NCBI GenBank assembly: GCA_003141715.1
Contig: PLNF01000098.1
Coordinates: 1-52,337, forward strand
DNA: 52,337 bases
Direction: 5' to 3'
Origin: Bacteroidales bacterium
GTDB lineage: Bacteria; Bacteroidota; Bacteroidia; Bacteroidales; VadinHA17
The notes under the pieces are model-generated. The model worked only from the letters and a program-made list of their open reading frames with translations, had not been told where the DNA came from and made no database searches. Made by a program: the position numbers and the translations under genes. Every line of letters starts with the position of its first letter. Positions within the stretch are counted from its first letter, which is position 1. Positions 33,908-43,442 of this stretch are shown piece after piece.

Positions 33908-34297
33908 ATGTATAATCATTCGTATTCTCTTACTAATGTAGGCGGCTTAATAAGTTCAACCTATATACTAGCTATTGCATGGGCAATTGGTTTTGTTTTT
34001 ATCTTTTGGTTAATAGCAAATATTGTTCGATTTGATGGGGGGAAAAATCCAAGAGATCCCTTCAGACGCAGGGTCTGGTTTTACATTTTACTGGTTATCT
34101 GTGGCATAAGCTTTTTCTTATGGAATTTCCTGTATGTCGTTGGCCTAATAAAGGGTGCTCCAGCTCAGGACAAATTTACCGGACATATTGCCATAACAAC
34201 AGGAATTGTATTTATCCTTTATTTTGTATTAGTTTTTATAATCTCAAAATTTTTTCCAAGATCTAAAATTGGAACTGTATTTCCATCTAAAAAATAA
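33908..34297 (+). CDS. Three-helix membrane protein
   Basis: A 129-aa protein with three membrane helices (~residues 20-43, 58-80, 98-118) and a basic loop 'FDGGKNPRDPFRRRV' between the first two. It starts 47 bp after the lipoprotein gene and ends 6 bp before the tubulin-like gene. It has no known domain. It may link the periplasmic lipoproteins to the cytoplasmic GTPase. Confidence 0.7.
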   Translation: MYNHSYSLTNVGGLISSTYILAIAWAIGFVFIFWLIANIVRFDGGKNPRDPFRRRVWFYILLVICGISFFLWNFLYVVGLIKGAPAQDKFTGHIAITTGIVFILYFVLVFIISKFFPRSKIGTVFPSKK

Positions 34298-34303
34298 ACT
34301 CTT

Positions 34304-35881
34304 ATGGAAGAAAAATATTTTGTAATCGCTATTGGCGGAACTGGAATGCGTTGTCTTGAGGCCTTCATTCATACCTGTGCAATGGGGATGTATGATGATA
34401 AAGAGATAACTATCTTGGCTTTGGATACAGACCAGGAAAACGGCAATTTTTTAAGAGTAATAGAATTAATCAAGAATTATAATAACATTAAGGACTTGAA
34501 TGATCAAAGGCGGATTTCGCGCAAGGATACTGTCTTTTCTGCTAAGCTTAATTTCTTTAAGTATAGTCCTGATTATCATGATCCGAATAAGAATGGCAGA
34601 TTTACAAGCCTTTTTGATTATTCCAAACAGGATGATAGGGATATTGCAAACCTGCTACTTAGCAAAAATGTCAGAGAATTTGATCTTAAGCATGGCTATA
34701 GGGCACAAACTCATCTTGGTTCATTGCTTATGTATCATTCCATGCTTGCAGATATTAGGAGATTTCATGACGGTGATCTTTCAAGATTTATCAAACTTAT
34801 TTTCGATGCAACAAATACCAGTAAACCGAAGGTATTCGTTTTTGGATCTGTATTTGGAGGTACGGGTGCTTCTAGCATTCCAGTTATTCCAAAAGCTTTC
34901 GAAGCAGGCATTGATATCCTTGATCCTGGGAAATCAATAAAAAATGTATTGTTTGGAGCTATTTTGCTGACGTCATATTTTAAGTTTCCAACACCTGATC
35001 CAATGCAAAGAACACAAGAAAAAATAGTTGCCACACACAATAATTTTTCGATTAATTCCCAGGCAGCAATGATGTTTTATGACAGAGATGAAACCGTTAA
35101 ATCGACATACAGAAAATTTTATGTTATAGGTACAGAGTCTCTTGATTATGAAACACAACAGGATGGTAACAAGCCGGTTACAGGAGGAAAAGATCAGGAA
35201 AACGACTGTCATTTTATCGAACTAATTGCTGCATTTGCCGCATATGATTTTTTCAAAACATCGGTAGATAATCTAAGGGAAGAAACAGATAAATATTACT
35301 TCAGAGCAATTAACAGCAATGGGAAACTTGAGCTTAATGATTTTGTCGATATCAGTGAACAGGAAAAACTGGCCACCAGATTCGCTGCCCTGGTTATTAT
35401 GTCATTTCTCGCGAATCATCCCAAAGTTGAATTCTTTTCACAGGCCAAAGCTGGAGGAATAGAGAATTTCCAGGGTTATACTGATATTGACCTGCAGCAG
35501 ATCAATGCTCTAATGGATTATATGAAGCTATTCCATTATAGTGTTGATGAAAATAAGAATATTAAAGATGGGTGGCTCAGGCAGGTTCATCGTTCGGCGG
35601 GAAGCAGTGATAAATTTCTATTTCACCCTGAGTTGTTTGGAATATCCAAATATAAGGAATTGGAGAAATTCGACTGGGGCAGATATCTTTACTGTGAGGA
35701 TAATGAATATTCAAAATGCACTTACTATAAAACCCTTGGTAAAGGTCCATTTGAAAAATTTAAATCAGGTTTCTTGGGAGAATCCGATCCTAAGGAGTAC
35801 GCTAATAAGATGGAAATGCTTCTTAAGCGTTCTTTTGATACTATACTTAAGATGTACCAATTACCCGGCAAAAAAGCATGA
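34304..35881 (+). CDS. Tubulin/FtsZ-like GTPase (Tubulin_2-type)
   Basis: A 525-aa cytoplasmic protein. 'IAIGGTGMRCLEAF' at residues ~8-21 is the first nucleotide loop, and 'FGGTGASSIPVIPKAF' at ~184-199 is the tubulin signature (GGTGxx, loop T4 that binds GTP phosphates). 'LALDTDQEN' at ~38-46 follows the pattern of a strand ending in acidic ligands. It is longer than FtsZ (~400 aa), as the divergent bacterial tubulin_2 proteins are. Tubulin-family GTPases form filaments; polymerisation here is expected, not shown. It is the fourth gene of the operon, directly before the actin-like ATPase. Confidence 0.85.
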   Translation: MEEKYFVIAIGGTGMRCLEAFIHTCAMGMYDDKEITILALDTDQENGNFLRVIELIKNYNNIKDLNDQRRISRKDTVFSAKLNFFKYSPDYHDPNKNGRFTSLFDYSKQDDRDIANLLLSKNVREFDLKHGYRAQTHLGSLLMYHSMLADIRRFHDGDLSRFIKLIFDATNTSKPKVFVFGSVFGGTGASSIPVIPKAFEAGIDILDPGKSIKNVLFGAILLTSYFKFPTPDPMQRTQEKIVATHNNFSINSQAAMMFYDRDETVKSTYRKFYVIGTESLDYETQQDGNKPVTGGKDQENDCHFIELIAAFAAYDFFKTSVDNLREETDKYYFRAINSNGKLELNDFVDISEQEKLATRFAALVIMSFLANHPKVEFFSQAKAGGIENFQGYTDIDLQQINALMDYMKLFHYSVDENKNIKDGWLRQVHRSAGSSDKFLFHPELFGISKYKELEKFDWGRYLYCEDNEYSKCTYYKTLGKGPFEKFKSGFLGESDPKEYANKMEMLLKRSFDTILKMYQLPGKKA

Positions 35882-35958
35882 TGCTTACTGTTGTAATGGG
35901 AGGCTAATTCAAAATCAAAAACAGGACCAGAGAAAGGAATAATTTAAATTATAATACT

Positions 35959-38900
35959 ATGAGCGATTCTAAATCACTGCTGATAAAAAGTAAAGATACA
36001 AAGACGACCACAAGAGGTAGTTGGGGTAAACTTAAACCAGCCAGCTCTTTCATCGCAGGAATTGAAACCGGAGAGACTACGGATACCAGTGCAGAGATAC
36101 TTAATTCAATGGTTACAGGTATTCCTTCCATTTGGGCGCGCACCAGACTGTTCCAGTATGCATTTGAGCATTCCGAGGTTAGTGATAAAGGGATGTCTTC
36201 GTTGCTAAAGGTTTATCGCGATATTATTGATGAATGGAAAGGTCTGATTGGATTGATGGCTATCTTTCCAGACAGGATCACAATTAAAAACAATCTTGCT
36301 CTTGATTATAAGAATGATGATCTGTTTACAATCCCAGGAGCTTTTGGCCGTCTTCTTTTTGATGATATTGACTTATGGTGCAACCCAGAACAGCTCGCAA
36401 AAAATAACAAGAAAGATCCTAAACCATTTATTCAATTGATCTATTATAATGATGTACTAATTGGCGCCACCTCTCCATATACACTCGTTTTTACTGCTGT
36501 TGATTATACCAATCTATCTGCAGGAGATATACCGTGGTATCGTAATGGAAAATTCGAAGATCCGTTAAAGTTTGATCCAAGTCCTGATAACTTACAGAGG
36601 ATTCTTATATTTACTCAAAATATAAAGGATTGTCTTATTGATTTTTATAAGAATCTAAATCAAAACAGGGAACAAAAAGAGCCTCTTGTTCACAAAAGTC
36701 TTCAATACGTCTGTGAACAAATGATTAATGGTATATCAAAGAAGGGAATTGTGCCCGAAGGCTCATTAGGTGAAATAAATTTTGCACCCCCTTTTTATAA
36801 AATCTTCAACTATAAACAGACTTTTTATTTTGGGGAGGGCAGGTTTTCTATGTCTCAAGTAACCGACTCTTTCTCTCCGATAGATCCTCAAAAACTTTTA
36901 ATGGATTGTGAGTCTATTTATCTTTTTTCAGATGTTGATGCTCTTAATCCACTTTCAAAAATTTCAGCTTATCTGCTCAAGGTTGAATCCAAAAGTCAGA
37001 CTTTCTATACTCCGCTACCCCTGAGTTTACACGGACTACGTGTATTTTTCCATCATATCAATGATTTGATAATGGCAGATTCAACTCATGACAGCGATAT
37101 TTCTACTTTAAGCGGATCTATACAAAAAGATAAGCTCAAGGTTGAGCTACGGTTGAAAGTTGATGGTAAGTCAATAAATCCAATCACCAGGGAATATGCC
37201 CTTAATACTTTAAATGAACCACTCAGGAACATAATAATGTGGCCAGGCTTTGTCTCCAGAGAATGGGGCCAGTATTATATCTATTCAGAATATCCTTCAA
37301 ATCAAAGTACTTTAAGAGCAATTCCTTTTTATAAGAAATACGAAAATTATAAGTATGAATTAATATTTAATGATCAACAAAATCAGCTGGTTACATTAGA
37401 GAGTCAGACTAATCAAAATGATATAAAAATTGACCAGTTAATTAAATTTCCTATTGATACTGCATCTACTATTGATGATTGGCCTTATGAGATTATAAGA
37501 TCAAATCAACCTATAGCTGGAGTTGAACTAAGAAAAAAGATAGGCAGCAATCATGTTAATTGCGGATATATTATTGTTAAAAAACCTGATGAACAGGATA
37601 TGTACCTACCTATAAAAGATCTGAATTCACGGAGTAATCCGGATAAAGTCACTCTAGGCATTGATTTTGGGAGCAATAATACTGCAATTAGTTATAGTAA
37701 GCAGGGTCAGGCGGCTGAACCGCTTGCTTTTATGAATCAGAGAAGGTTTCTCCTTGGAATGGAAATAACTGATACAAATCATGAAAAACCAGCTCAAAAG
37801 AATGAGTTATTATTTTTCCAGAATGAAGAACCGCAGAATGGCCAGATAAAGTCATGGATTCATGATCATAAGAATATTTATGTTCAAAGTAATGAACGTG
37901 AAGAGATATCAGGGGGAGTTCCTGTTTTTGAACCAAATATTTTGGTCCATGATATGGATCAAAGAACGATTAAGACAAATGCAGGAATTATGCATTATAA
38001 TACAAAATGGTTAACAGACAGTGAGGGAATGGGTAAAAAGGAAGCATTTTTGAGATCAGTGGTTCTTATGGCGGCAGCTTCTCTTTTTGCTGATAATAAG
38101 AAAATTAATAAAATAAGATGGTCTTATCCGGGTTCTTTTTCTGATTTTGATATCACTCAGTATGGTATGATTTTTTCCGGCTTGCATTCTCCTTATAAAG
38201 GAGATGTTAGTTCAGAATCATTTGGTGATACAGGATCTGCCACTGAAGCTGAATCTGTTGCCAATTTTGTTTTAAACGCTAGAGAGTCTGCAGGTGATAA
38301 TCTTTTACTAGGTATTGATGTCGGTGGAAGCACAAGTGACCTAATCATAATTGCAAAAGACTTGGAACTAGGGAAATATGTTTTTAAAAAACAAAGTTCA
38401 CTTCGACTGGCTTCCGGTATTCTGTCTGATGTAATTCTTAAATCAGGCAGGATGCGTGAGACTTTATTATCCTTCCATAAGTCTGCTGATTGTCCATTCA
38501 AAATAGTTGGTATTGAGACAATGGCTTCAAAGCCTCAAACATCACCATTTTATCTGAATGCTATCCTTGACAGGCTGCAGAGCGATGATGATTTTAAAAA
38601 GTTCTACTGGTACATGGCTGGGAAAAATCCGGAAATTTTTACGATTCCATTATTTCTTTGCGGACTACTTCTTTTCTACGCAGGTAAACTTATTGCAAGT
38701 GTAGTTAGAGAGATGCCTCCTGAAGCAGCCAAAGCAATTGAGCGTGTCGACTTTTTCAGTTTTGGGAAAGGAGGTAAGATATTCGAATGGCTTTACGTCT
38801 ATCCAGGAGCACCTGATGCAGAGAAATATTATAAAACATGTTTTAGGGAAGGGCTTGGAGATCAGTTCAATATTGAACTTGATCTTAGTACAAGAAAAGA

Positions 38901-39393
38901 CATGCTAAAGGATAATAAGTTGGAGGTGGCCAAAGGATTGACCGCTGAATCAAGAATAACCCTTAGTAAAGAGGAACTAGCTACTATAAGGGAAAATTCT
39001 GATATTATAGGTGAACAAGGATATAAGTTCCGTGCTACTGGAGGAAATCCTGTAGAGCTTTCTTGGTATACAACGGCATTGGATGAACATTTTGATAACA
39101 TATCTTTTGCGCTTGAACTTCCGAAAGATTTTGTTGAGCTTAATAAATTTCTGGATTTATTCTTGAAATATGTTACTAAACTGACTGATTCAGTAAACAC
39201 AAAACAGCTTGATGGTTTTAAGAAAGATGTTTATAAAGACCTTCTGACTTATATTACGTCAGATCCTGAGTACATAAAGGCTATGAAAAATAAGGAAGTT
39301 AAAAGTGTCAGCACAGGGTTTCGCCATTCACTCCTGGTTTATGAAGGTATATGTTATCTTAAAAAGTACTTTATTCCAAATCTATTTAAATAG
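35959..39393 (+). CDS. Giant protein with C-terminal actin/Hsp70-type ATPase domain
   Basis: A 1144-aa cytoplasmic protein. Residues 1-~560 match nothing I recognise and seem globular. From ~563 an actin/Hsp70-fold ATPase begins: phosphate-1 loop LGIDFGSNNTA (566-576), phosphate-2 loop LGIDVGGSTSDL (784-795), and an adenosine-like 'SFGKGGKIFEW' (~934-944). The C-terminal ~150 residues are helical. The layout recalls SrfB-like or Hsp70-like proteins, but I cannot confirm a family. With a tubulin-like GTPase just upstream it pairs two cytomotive folds in one operon. Confidence 0.8.
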   Translation: MSDSKSLLIKSKDTKTTTRGSWGKLKPASSFIAGIETGETTDTSAEILNSMVTGIPSIWARTRLFQYAFEHSEVSDKGMSSLLKVYRDIIDEWKGLIGLMAIFPDRITIKNNLALDYKNDDLFTIPGAFGRLLFDDIDLWCNPEQLAKNNKKDPKPFIQLIYYNDVLIGATSPYTLVFTAVDYTNLSAGDIPWYRNGKFEDPLKFDPSPDNLQRILIFTQNIKDCLIDFYKNLNQNREQKEPLVHKSLQYVCEQMINGISKKGIVPEGSLGEINFAPPFYKIFNYKQTFYFGEGRFSMSQVTDSFSPIDPQKLLMDCESIYLFSDVDALNPLSKISAYLLKVESKSQTFYTPLPLSLHGLRVFFHHINDLIMADSTHDSDISTLSGSIQKDKLKVELRLKVDGKSINPITREYALNTLNEPLRNIIMWPGFVSREWGQYYIYSEYPSNQSTLRAIPFYKKYENYKYELIFNDQQNQLVTLESQTNQNDIKIDQLIKFPIDTASTIDDWPYEIIRSNQPIAGVELRKKIGSNHVNCGYIIVKKPDEQDMYLPIKDLNSRSNPDKVTLGIDFGSNNTAISYSKQGQAAEPLAFMNQRRFLLGMEITDTNHEKPAQKNELLFFQNEEPQNGQIKSWIHDHKNIYVQSNEREEISGGVPVFEPNILVHDMDQRTIKTNAGIMHYNTKWLTDSEGMGKKEAFLRSVVLMAAASLFADNKKINKIRWSYPGSFSDFDITQYGMIFSGLHSPYKGDVSSESFGDTGSATEAESVANFVLNARESAGDNLLLGIDVGGSTSDLIIIAKDLELGKYVFKKQSSLRLASGILSDVILKSGRMRETLLSFHKSADCPFKIVGIETMASKPQTSPFYLNAILDRLQSDDDFKKFYWYMAGKNPEIFTIPLFLCGLLLFYAGKLIASVVREMPPEAAKAIERVDFFSFGKGGKIFEWLYVYPGAPDAEKYYKTCFREGLGDQFNIELDLSTRKDMLKDNKLEVAKGLTAESRITLSKEELATIRENSDIIGEQGYKFRATGGNPVELSWYTTALDEHFDNISFALELPKDFVELNKFLDLFLKYVTKLTDSVNTKQLDGFKKDVYKDLLTYITSDPEYIKAMKNKEVKSVSTGFRHSLLVYEGICYLKKYFIPNLFK

Positions 39394-39395
39394 GC

Positions 39396-40154
39396 ATGCT
39401 TCAATGGATAGGATTTTTACTAAAGAAAGATCGGAGCATTATCTCCTGCAGGAGCGAAAAAGGTCTTAAAAATAAGCAGGAAGATGCATTTTACATCTCC
39501 CCTTTCATTCATGCTCGACGATTGATCATTGTAGCTGATGGAGTAGGAGGTCATGCTAAAGGTGATTTCGCAAGTAATTTATGTATAGATGTATTCAGAG
39601 AAGAATTTTTAGGTCTTGATCTTAATTTTGATCCTGCTGCCTTTCTTGAAGCGACTTCAATATTAACAGCGGAAAAGATACTCGATAAATCCACCTCAGA
39701 CCCTGAATTTATTAATTGTGGGACAACTGTTTCAGGTTTTCTGATTTACCATGATAATATTTTTACTCTTAATATCGGCGACAGCAGAGTATATATTTTT
39801 CGCGAGGGCATATTGTCTCAAATTACAGAAGACCATTCTCTTGTAAAACAAATGGTTGCGCAGGGAAGAATAACTGAAGCTGAAGCTTTGGTCCATCCTA
39901 AACGTAATATCATGACATCTGCAATTGGGCAACCACTTGAAAAGATGACCATTTCCATTGCAGGTCCAACCCAATGTTATAAAAATGATATTTTGCTGGC
40001 CTGTACTGATGGCGTGCATGGATTTTTAAATGATCAGAATATAAGTCAGATAATACAAGAATCCCAACCTCGAATTCTTGCAGATATTATTGTAGAGAGT
40101 GCACTTAAATCAGGAAGTACAGATAATATAACCTGCTGTTGTATCAAATTATAG
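39396..40154 (+). CDS. PP2C-type Ser/Thr phosphatase
   Basis: A 252-aa protein with all PP2C/PPM landmarks: 'NKQEDAFY', 'VADGVGGHAKGD' (Asp 48), 'LNIGDSRVYIF', 'TEDHSLVKQM', 'LACTDGVHGF', 'STDNITCCCI'. The metal-binding aspartates are present, so it should be an active Mn/Mg-dependent phosphatase. It starts 2 bp after the actin-like gene and ends 4 bp before the next one. It almost certainly reverses the work of the three Ser/Thr kinases in this cluster. Confidence 0.92.
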   Translation: MLQWIGFLLKKDRSIISCRSEKGLKNKQEDAFYISPFIHARRLIIVADGVGGHAKGDFASNLCIDVFREEFLGLDLNFDPAAFLEATSILTAEKILDKSTSDPEFINCGTTVSGFLIYHDNIFTLNIGDSRVYIFREGILSQITEDHSLVKQMVAQGRITEAEALVHPKRNIMTSAIGQPLEKMTISIAGPTQCYKNDILLACTDGVHGFLNDQNISQIIQESQPRILADIIVESALKSGSTDNITCCCIKL

Positions 40155-40158
40155 ACCT

Positions 40159-41583
40159 ATGGAAAAAAAAATTTCAGTTGTTTTTATGCCCGATTTTCTG
40201 ATGGCAGCTATGGAGCCAAATAGAAATAGATTTATAAAATTGTTGAATGCTGAAAACAAGGATAAATTTGGTCTTTACTTTTTTGTGGACCCTTCACAGG
40301 AATCAGTTGATTACAGCTTGTCCCACAAGGAAGCTTTTCTTGAGGGGAAAGCTGATTATTACGGGGATATTTATAAATTGTTGCTTTCAAATAGTACTTA
40401 CGGTTCAAATAACACAGGGGTGGAATTTCTCCTGGATACTATATGCAATAGGTTGAAGAAACAATATTACGATCAAATTTCACGACTTTCAAATTCAGAT
40501 GGGGATAAAGGGTCCCCTATAGACATTACAGCTATTTCTCATTCTTCACTTGTAGAAAAGGATTCATTTGAAAACCTTAAACGGTTGTTGATTAATTGTT
40601 TCGGTAGAAACAATTTTACATTTTCATTTTCCTCTTTTACAATACCGCAATTATTACTGAAATACCTGAGAGGGAATGGGCAAATCTCAAATAATGATTC
40701 AAACTTTATCTTAATTGATGGATTGACAGATAATTTGCAATTAACAGCTCTGGCCTACAGTGAAAATGGGACATGTGAGAATATCGGAGAGGAGAAATTT
40801 AAAAATGACGGATTGGATCCCCGGGTAAATATTATTTCTTCTTCAGTTGTCAGACATTTTGATACTTATTATGGTTGGTCGCTTACTGAAGAAGTTAAAA
40901 ATGAGTTTATTAGAAAATTTTCCAGCCAGGCAGAAATGATAATAGAGAAGCTAAAACAAGAGGAAATCCTTAGTTTCCAATGTACACTTCATTATTATGA
41001 TTCTGAGAATAATCTTCAAATTCCGTTTGATAAAAGGATTATAGAGGAGCTAGTTATGAAATATGTTGATAGGATCGACAGGAATCTTAAGAAGTTTATG
41101 TCAGACAACAACCTTCCTTATCAATCAGTTGAGAAGGTTATTATTCTGGGAGATAACCTAAATATAAGCGAGTTTCAGAAGCATATAGGATTTGAACACC
41201 GGAAAATATTGTATTTAGGTAGTGATGAAGTTTTTACTGGAGTATTAAAGGAACTTTTGGTAAGCCCTGGAGCCGGAAAAATAGCTGTTACAGAAGTCGG
41301 TAAAGGCCAATCTGAAAAAAAGACAATTGAGAGTACTATATTAAAAACCGGTGATGAGGTTCAGTTTGGATGGATAGCAGGGGATGGAAGTTATAGGGAA
41401 TATAAAGCGGTTTATGTTGGTAACAATATTTATACAATAAAAGATTGTATTAATCCTAAAGGGCTTTTAACTGGTATGACATTTACTGCAAGCAGGCTGG
41501 AATTAAATAAAACCAACGCATTGATTGTTTCCAAACGTGATTTTCATACAGGCATTTTAACAATATTGAAGCTCCTTAATTAA
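40159..41583 (+). CDS. Degenerate actin/Hsp70-like protein
   Basis: A 474-aa soluble protein. 'NFILIDGLTDNLQLTALAYSE' (~185-205), followed by 'RVNIISSSVVRHFDTYYG', sits where Hsp70/ParM proteins have their second phosphate loop and 'GG-dFD' region, and 'VEKVIILGDNLNISEFQKHI' (~325-345) corresponds to the late adenosine strand. The glycines and Asp that hold ATP are mostly absent, so it may be a non-catalytic partner. The last ~80 residues are strand-rich. It is joined to the PP2C and kinase genes by gaps of 4 and 8 bp. Confidence 0.6.
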   Translation: MEKKISVVFMPDFLMAAMEPNRNRFIKLLNAENKDKFGLYFFVDPSQESVDYSLSHKEAFLEGKADYYGDIYKLLLSNSTYGSNNTGVEFLLDTICNRLKKQYYDQISRLSNSDGDKGSPIDITAISHSSLVEKDSFENLKRLLINCFGRNNFTFSFSSFTIPQLLLKYLRGNGQISNNDSNFILIDGLTDNLQLTALAYSENGTCENIGEEKFKNDGLDPRVNIISSSVVRHFDTYYGWSLTEEVKNEFIRKFSSQAEMIIEKLKQEEILSFQCTLHYYDSENNLQIPFDKRIIEELVMKYVDRIDRNLKKFMSDNNLPYQSVEKVIILGDNLNISEFQKHIGFEHRKILYLGSDEVFTGVLKELLVSPGAGKIAVTEVGKGQSEKKTIESTILKTGDEVQFGWIAGDGSYREYKAVYVGNNIYTIKDCINPKGLLTGMTFTASRLELNKTNALIVSKRDFHTGILTILKLLN

Positions 41584-41591
41584 TTACTACA

Positions 41592-43391
41592 ATGTCACTT
41601 GAAACTTTTAAAATGATCCTAGAAACCCTTTGTAAAACGGGTGAAATATCTGAAGAAGACAGGCAGCATCTTTATGCTGAGGGTAGGAAGATAAAGCTGT
41701 CCAAAACATCAGTTGATCATATGATCGGCAGTCAGTTGAAATTTGCTAAAGGCTCCAGATCAGTACAGAACCAAATTGAAGGGTCAGGATTTCTTTTAGG
41801 CAATGAAGAATCCAAGTCAGGATCAGGATTTGTAATAGGCTCCAGCGACGAAACTGCAAACTCGGGTTTTACAATGGATAATGACATACGCTCTGGATTT
41901 ACACACTACGAATCTTTTTCATCATCAAAATTTACCAATGAGAGGATTCTGAGTGAATCAGACCAGGGTGCGATGAGCATTGTATCTGAAGCAAGGCAAG
42001 GAGCACGATATGTAATTATAAAAAGACTTAAGACGGAACATAAAAATGATCCTCAAAGGAGAGATCTCTTTTTCAAGGAAAGCGAGTTTTGTCGCGGCCT
42101 TCAGCATGAAAACATCGTCAGTTTTATTGAGAGCGATGAAGATGATCGGGGACCATATTTTTATATGGAAAACATAAATGGGGAGACCCTGGAAAAGAAA
42201 ATTGCCAGTAAAAAACTAACACCGGAAGAGATAAAAAGTATTGCTAGAAAAATACTGTCAGGATTAGATTATCTTCATGATAAAGGCTTCATTCACAGGG
42301 ATCTTAAGCCAGGTAACATAATGATCGGGTTCAAAACACAACAGGTAAAACTTATCGACCTTGGATTAGCCTATTCTGAAGGTTACGTTGATTCACTTCT
42401 CGTTGCCGGTACGCCAAAATATATGGCACCTGAAATGTCGGGAAGTAAGAGTACTTTCAATAAGACAACTGATATTTATTCTTTCGGATTGATCCTTCTG
42501 GAAATGTTCACCAAAAGTGTCGATCCTAAAAAAATTGACAAGATAAAACCTTTAGAGTGGCAGAGTATAATCAGCAAATGCATTCAGAAAGAGTACAAGA
42601 TGCGATACCAGACATGTGATGCTCTTATAACTGATATAGAAAAGATAGGGATCTCTCCTGGTGGGCAGGCTCCATTAGATAAAGATAAATTCATTAATAA
42701 AAAGCTGGATGAATATTTTGAAGACGGGATTTTTCTTGAGCAGGAGGAGAAGCTGTTATATTTTGAAGCAAAGGAGATTGATTACCCGCTTGACAAATTA
42801 AAATTACTCATTGAAAAACGACTGGCTGAGGAAGATATCAAACTCAAAAAGAATGAGGAAACAAAAATTCAAAAACAAAAAGAAGAAGAAAGCAAACTGA
42901 AACTAAAAGAAGAATCAATCAGGCTGACGCAGATCGAAGAGGTTAATAAGCAAAAGGGGAAAAAGGAAGAACTACAATTGAAGCTGGTAAAAGAGAAGGA
43001 AATTACTAGACAAAAAAGAATTCAAGAGATAAAAACAATAAGGGGGAAGAAAAAAAAGGAAGCCATTGATAATTTTGATAAAGAAAATGGGGCTGGATGG
43101 ATAGTTTTTTTCTTTTTCTTAGGAGTGGTTCCCGGGATAATATTTTGTATTTTACATCACCGGGGATTCTTTGCATATATCCTTATCCCAATTTTTTCTG
43201 CATTAGTTTCAACATCATTTACACTGTTAATTAGTGCTGTTATTCATTTAACATCTTACAGATTTCAACCTGTTTTTAAAATTATAGTTGTGTTTTTATA
43301 CCTGATTCTGGCATACTCTTTTTGCAGAGGATTTTCAGGATCTTACAGAGACTTGTCATCCTTGTGGATTTGGATTAAATCATTCATCTGA
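41592..43391 (+). CDS. Membrane Ser/Thr kinase with (G)SGF repeats
   Basis: A 599-aa protein. Residues 1-~50 are a helical domain ('TGEISEEDRQHLYAEG') that is echoed again after the kinase domain (~375-415). Residues ~57-105 hold four (G)SGF motifs in a Ser/Gly-rich linker. The kinase domain (~118-355) has VIIK (~143), HRD (~234-236), DLG instead of DFG (~254), and MAPE (~277-280). The Gly-rich loop is poor (QGAMSIV). A Lys/Glu-rich coiled coil (~415-500) and three or four membrane helices (~500-595) follow. It is probably active, with the kinase in the cytoplasm. Confidence 0.85.
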   Translation: MSLETFKMILETLCKTGEISEEDRQHLYAEGRKIKLSKTSVDHMIGSQLKFAKGSRSVQNQIEGSGFLLGNEESKSGSGFVIGSSDETANSGFTMDNDIRSGFTHYESFSSSKFTNERILSESDQGAMSIVSEARQGARYVIIKRLKTEHKNDPQRRDLFFKESEFCRGLQHENIVSFIESDEDDRGPYFYMENINGETLEKKIASKKLTPEEIKSIARKILSGLDYLHDKGFIHRDLKPGNIMIGFKTQQVKLIDLGLAYSEGYVDSLLVAGTPKYMAPEMSGSKSTFNKTTDIYSFGLILLEMFTKSVDPKKIDKIKPLEWQSIISKCIQKEYKMRYQTCDALITDIEKIGISPGGQAPLDKDKFINKKLDEYFEDGIFLEQEEKLLYFEAKEIDYPLDKLKLLIEKRLAEEDIKLKKNEETKIQKQKEEESKLKLKEESIRLTQIEEVNKQKGKKEELQLKLVKEKEITRQKRIQEIKTIRGKKKKEAIDNFDKENGAGWIVFFFFLGVVPGIIFCILHHRGFFAYILIPIFSALVSTSFTLLISAVIHLTSYRFQPVFKIIVVFLYLILAYSFCRGFSGSYRDLSSLWIWIKSFI

Positions 43392-43442
43392 CTGTAATGT
43401 GAACAGCATTCAGATATAATAATTAAATAAAATACGAAATAT

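Noticed and set aside
34500-34940. 146-codon ORF overlapping the tubulin-like gene in another frame
   Set aside because: The tubulin frame carries the GTP-binding signature through this stretch; the alternative frame is hydrophobic and Leu/Ile-rich without motifs.
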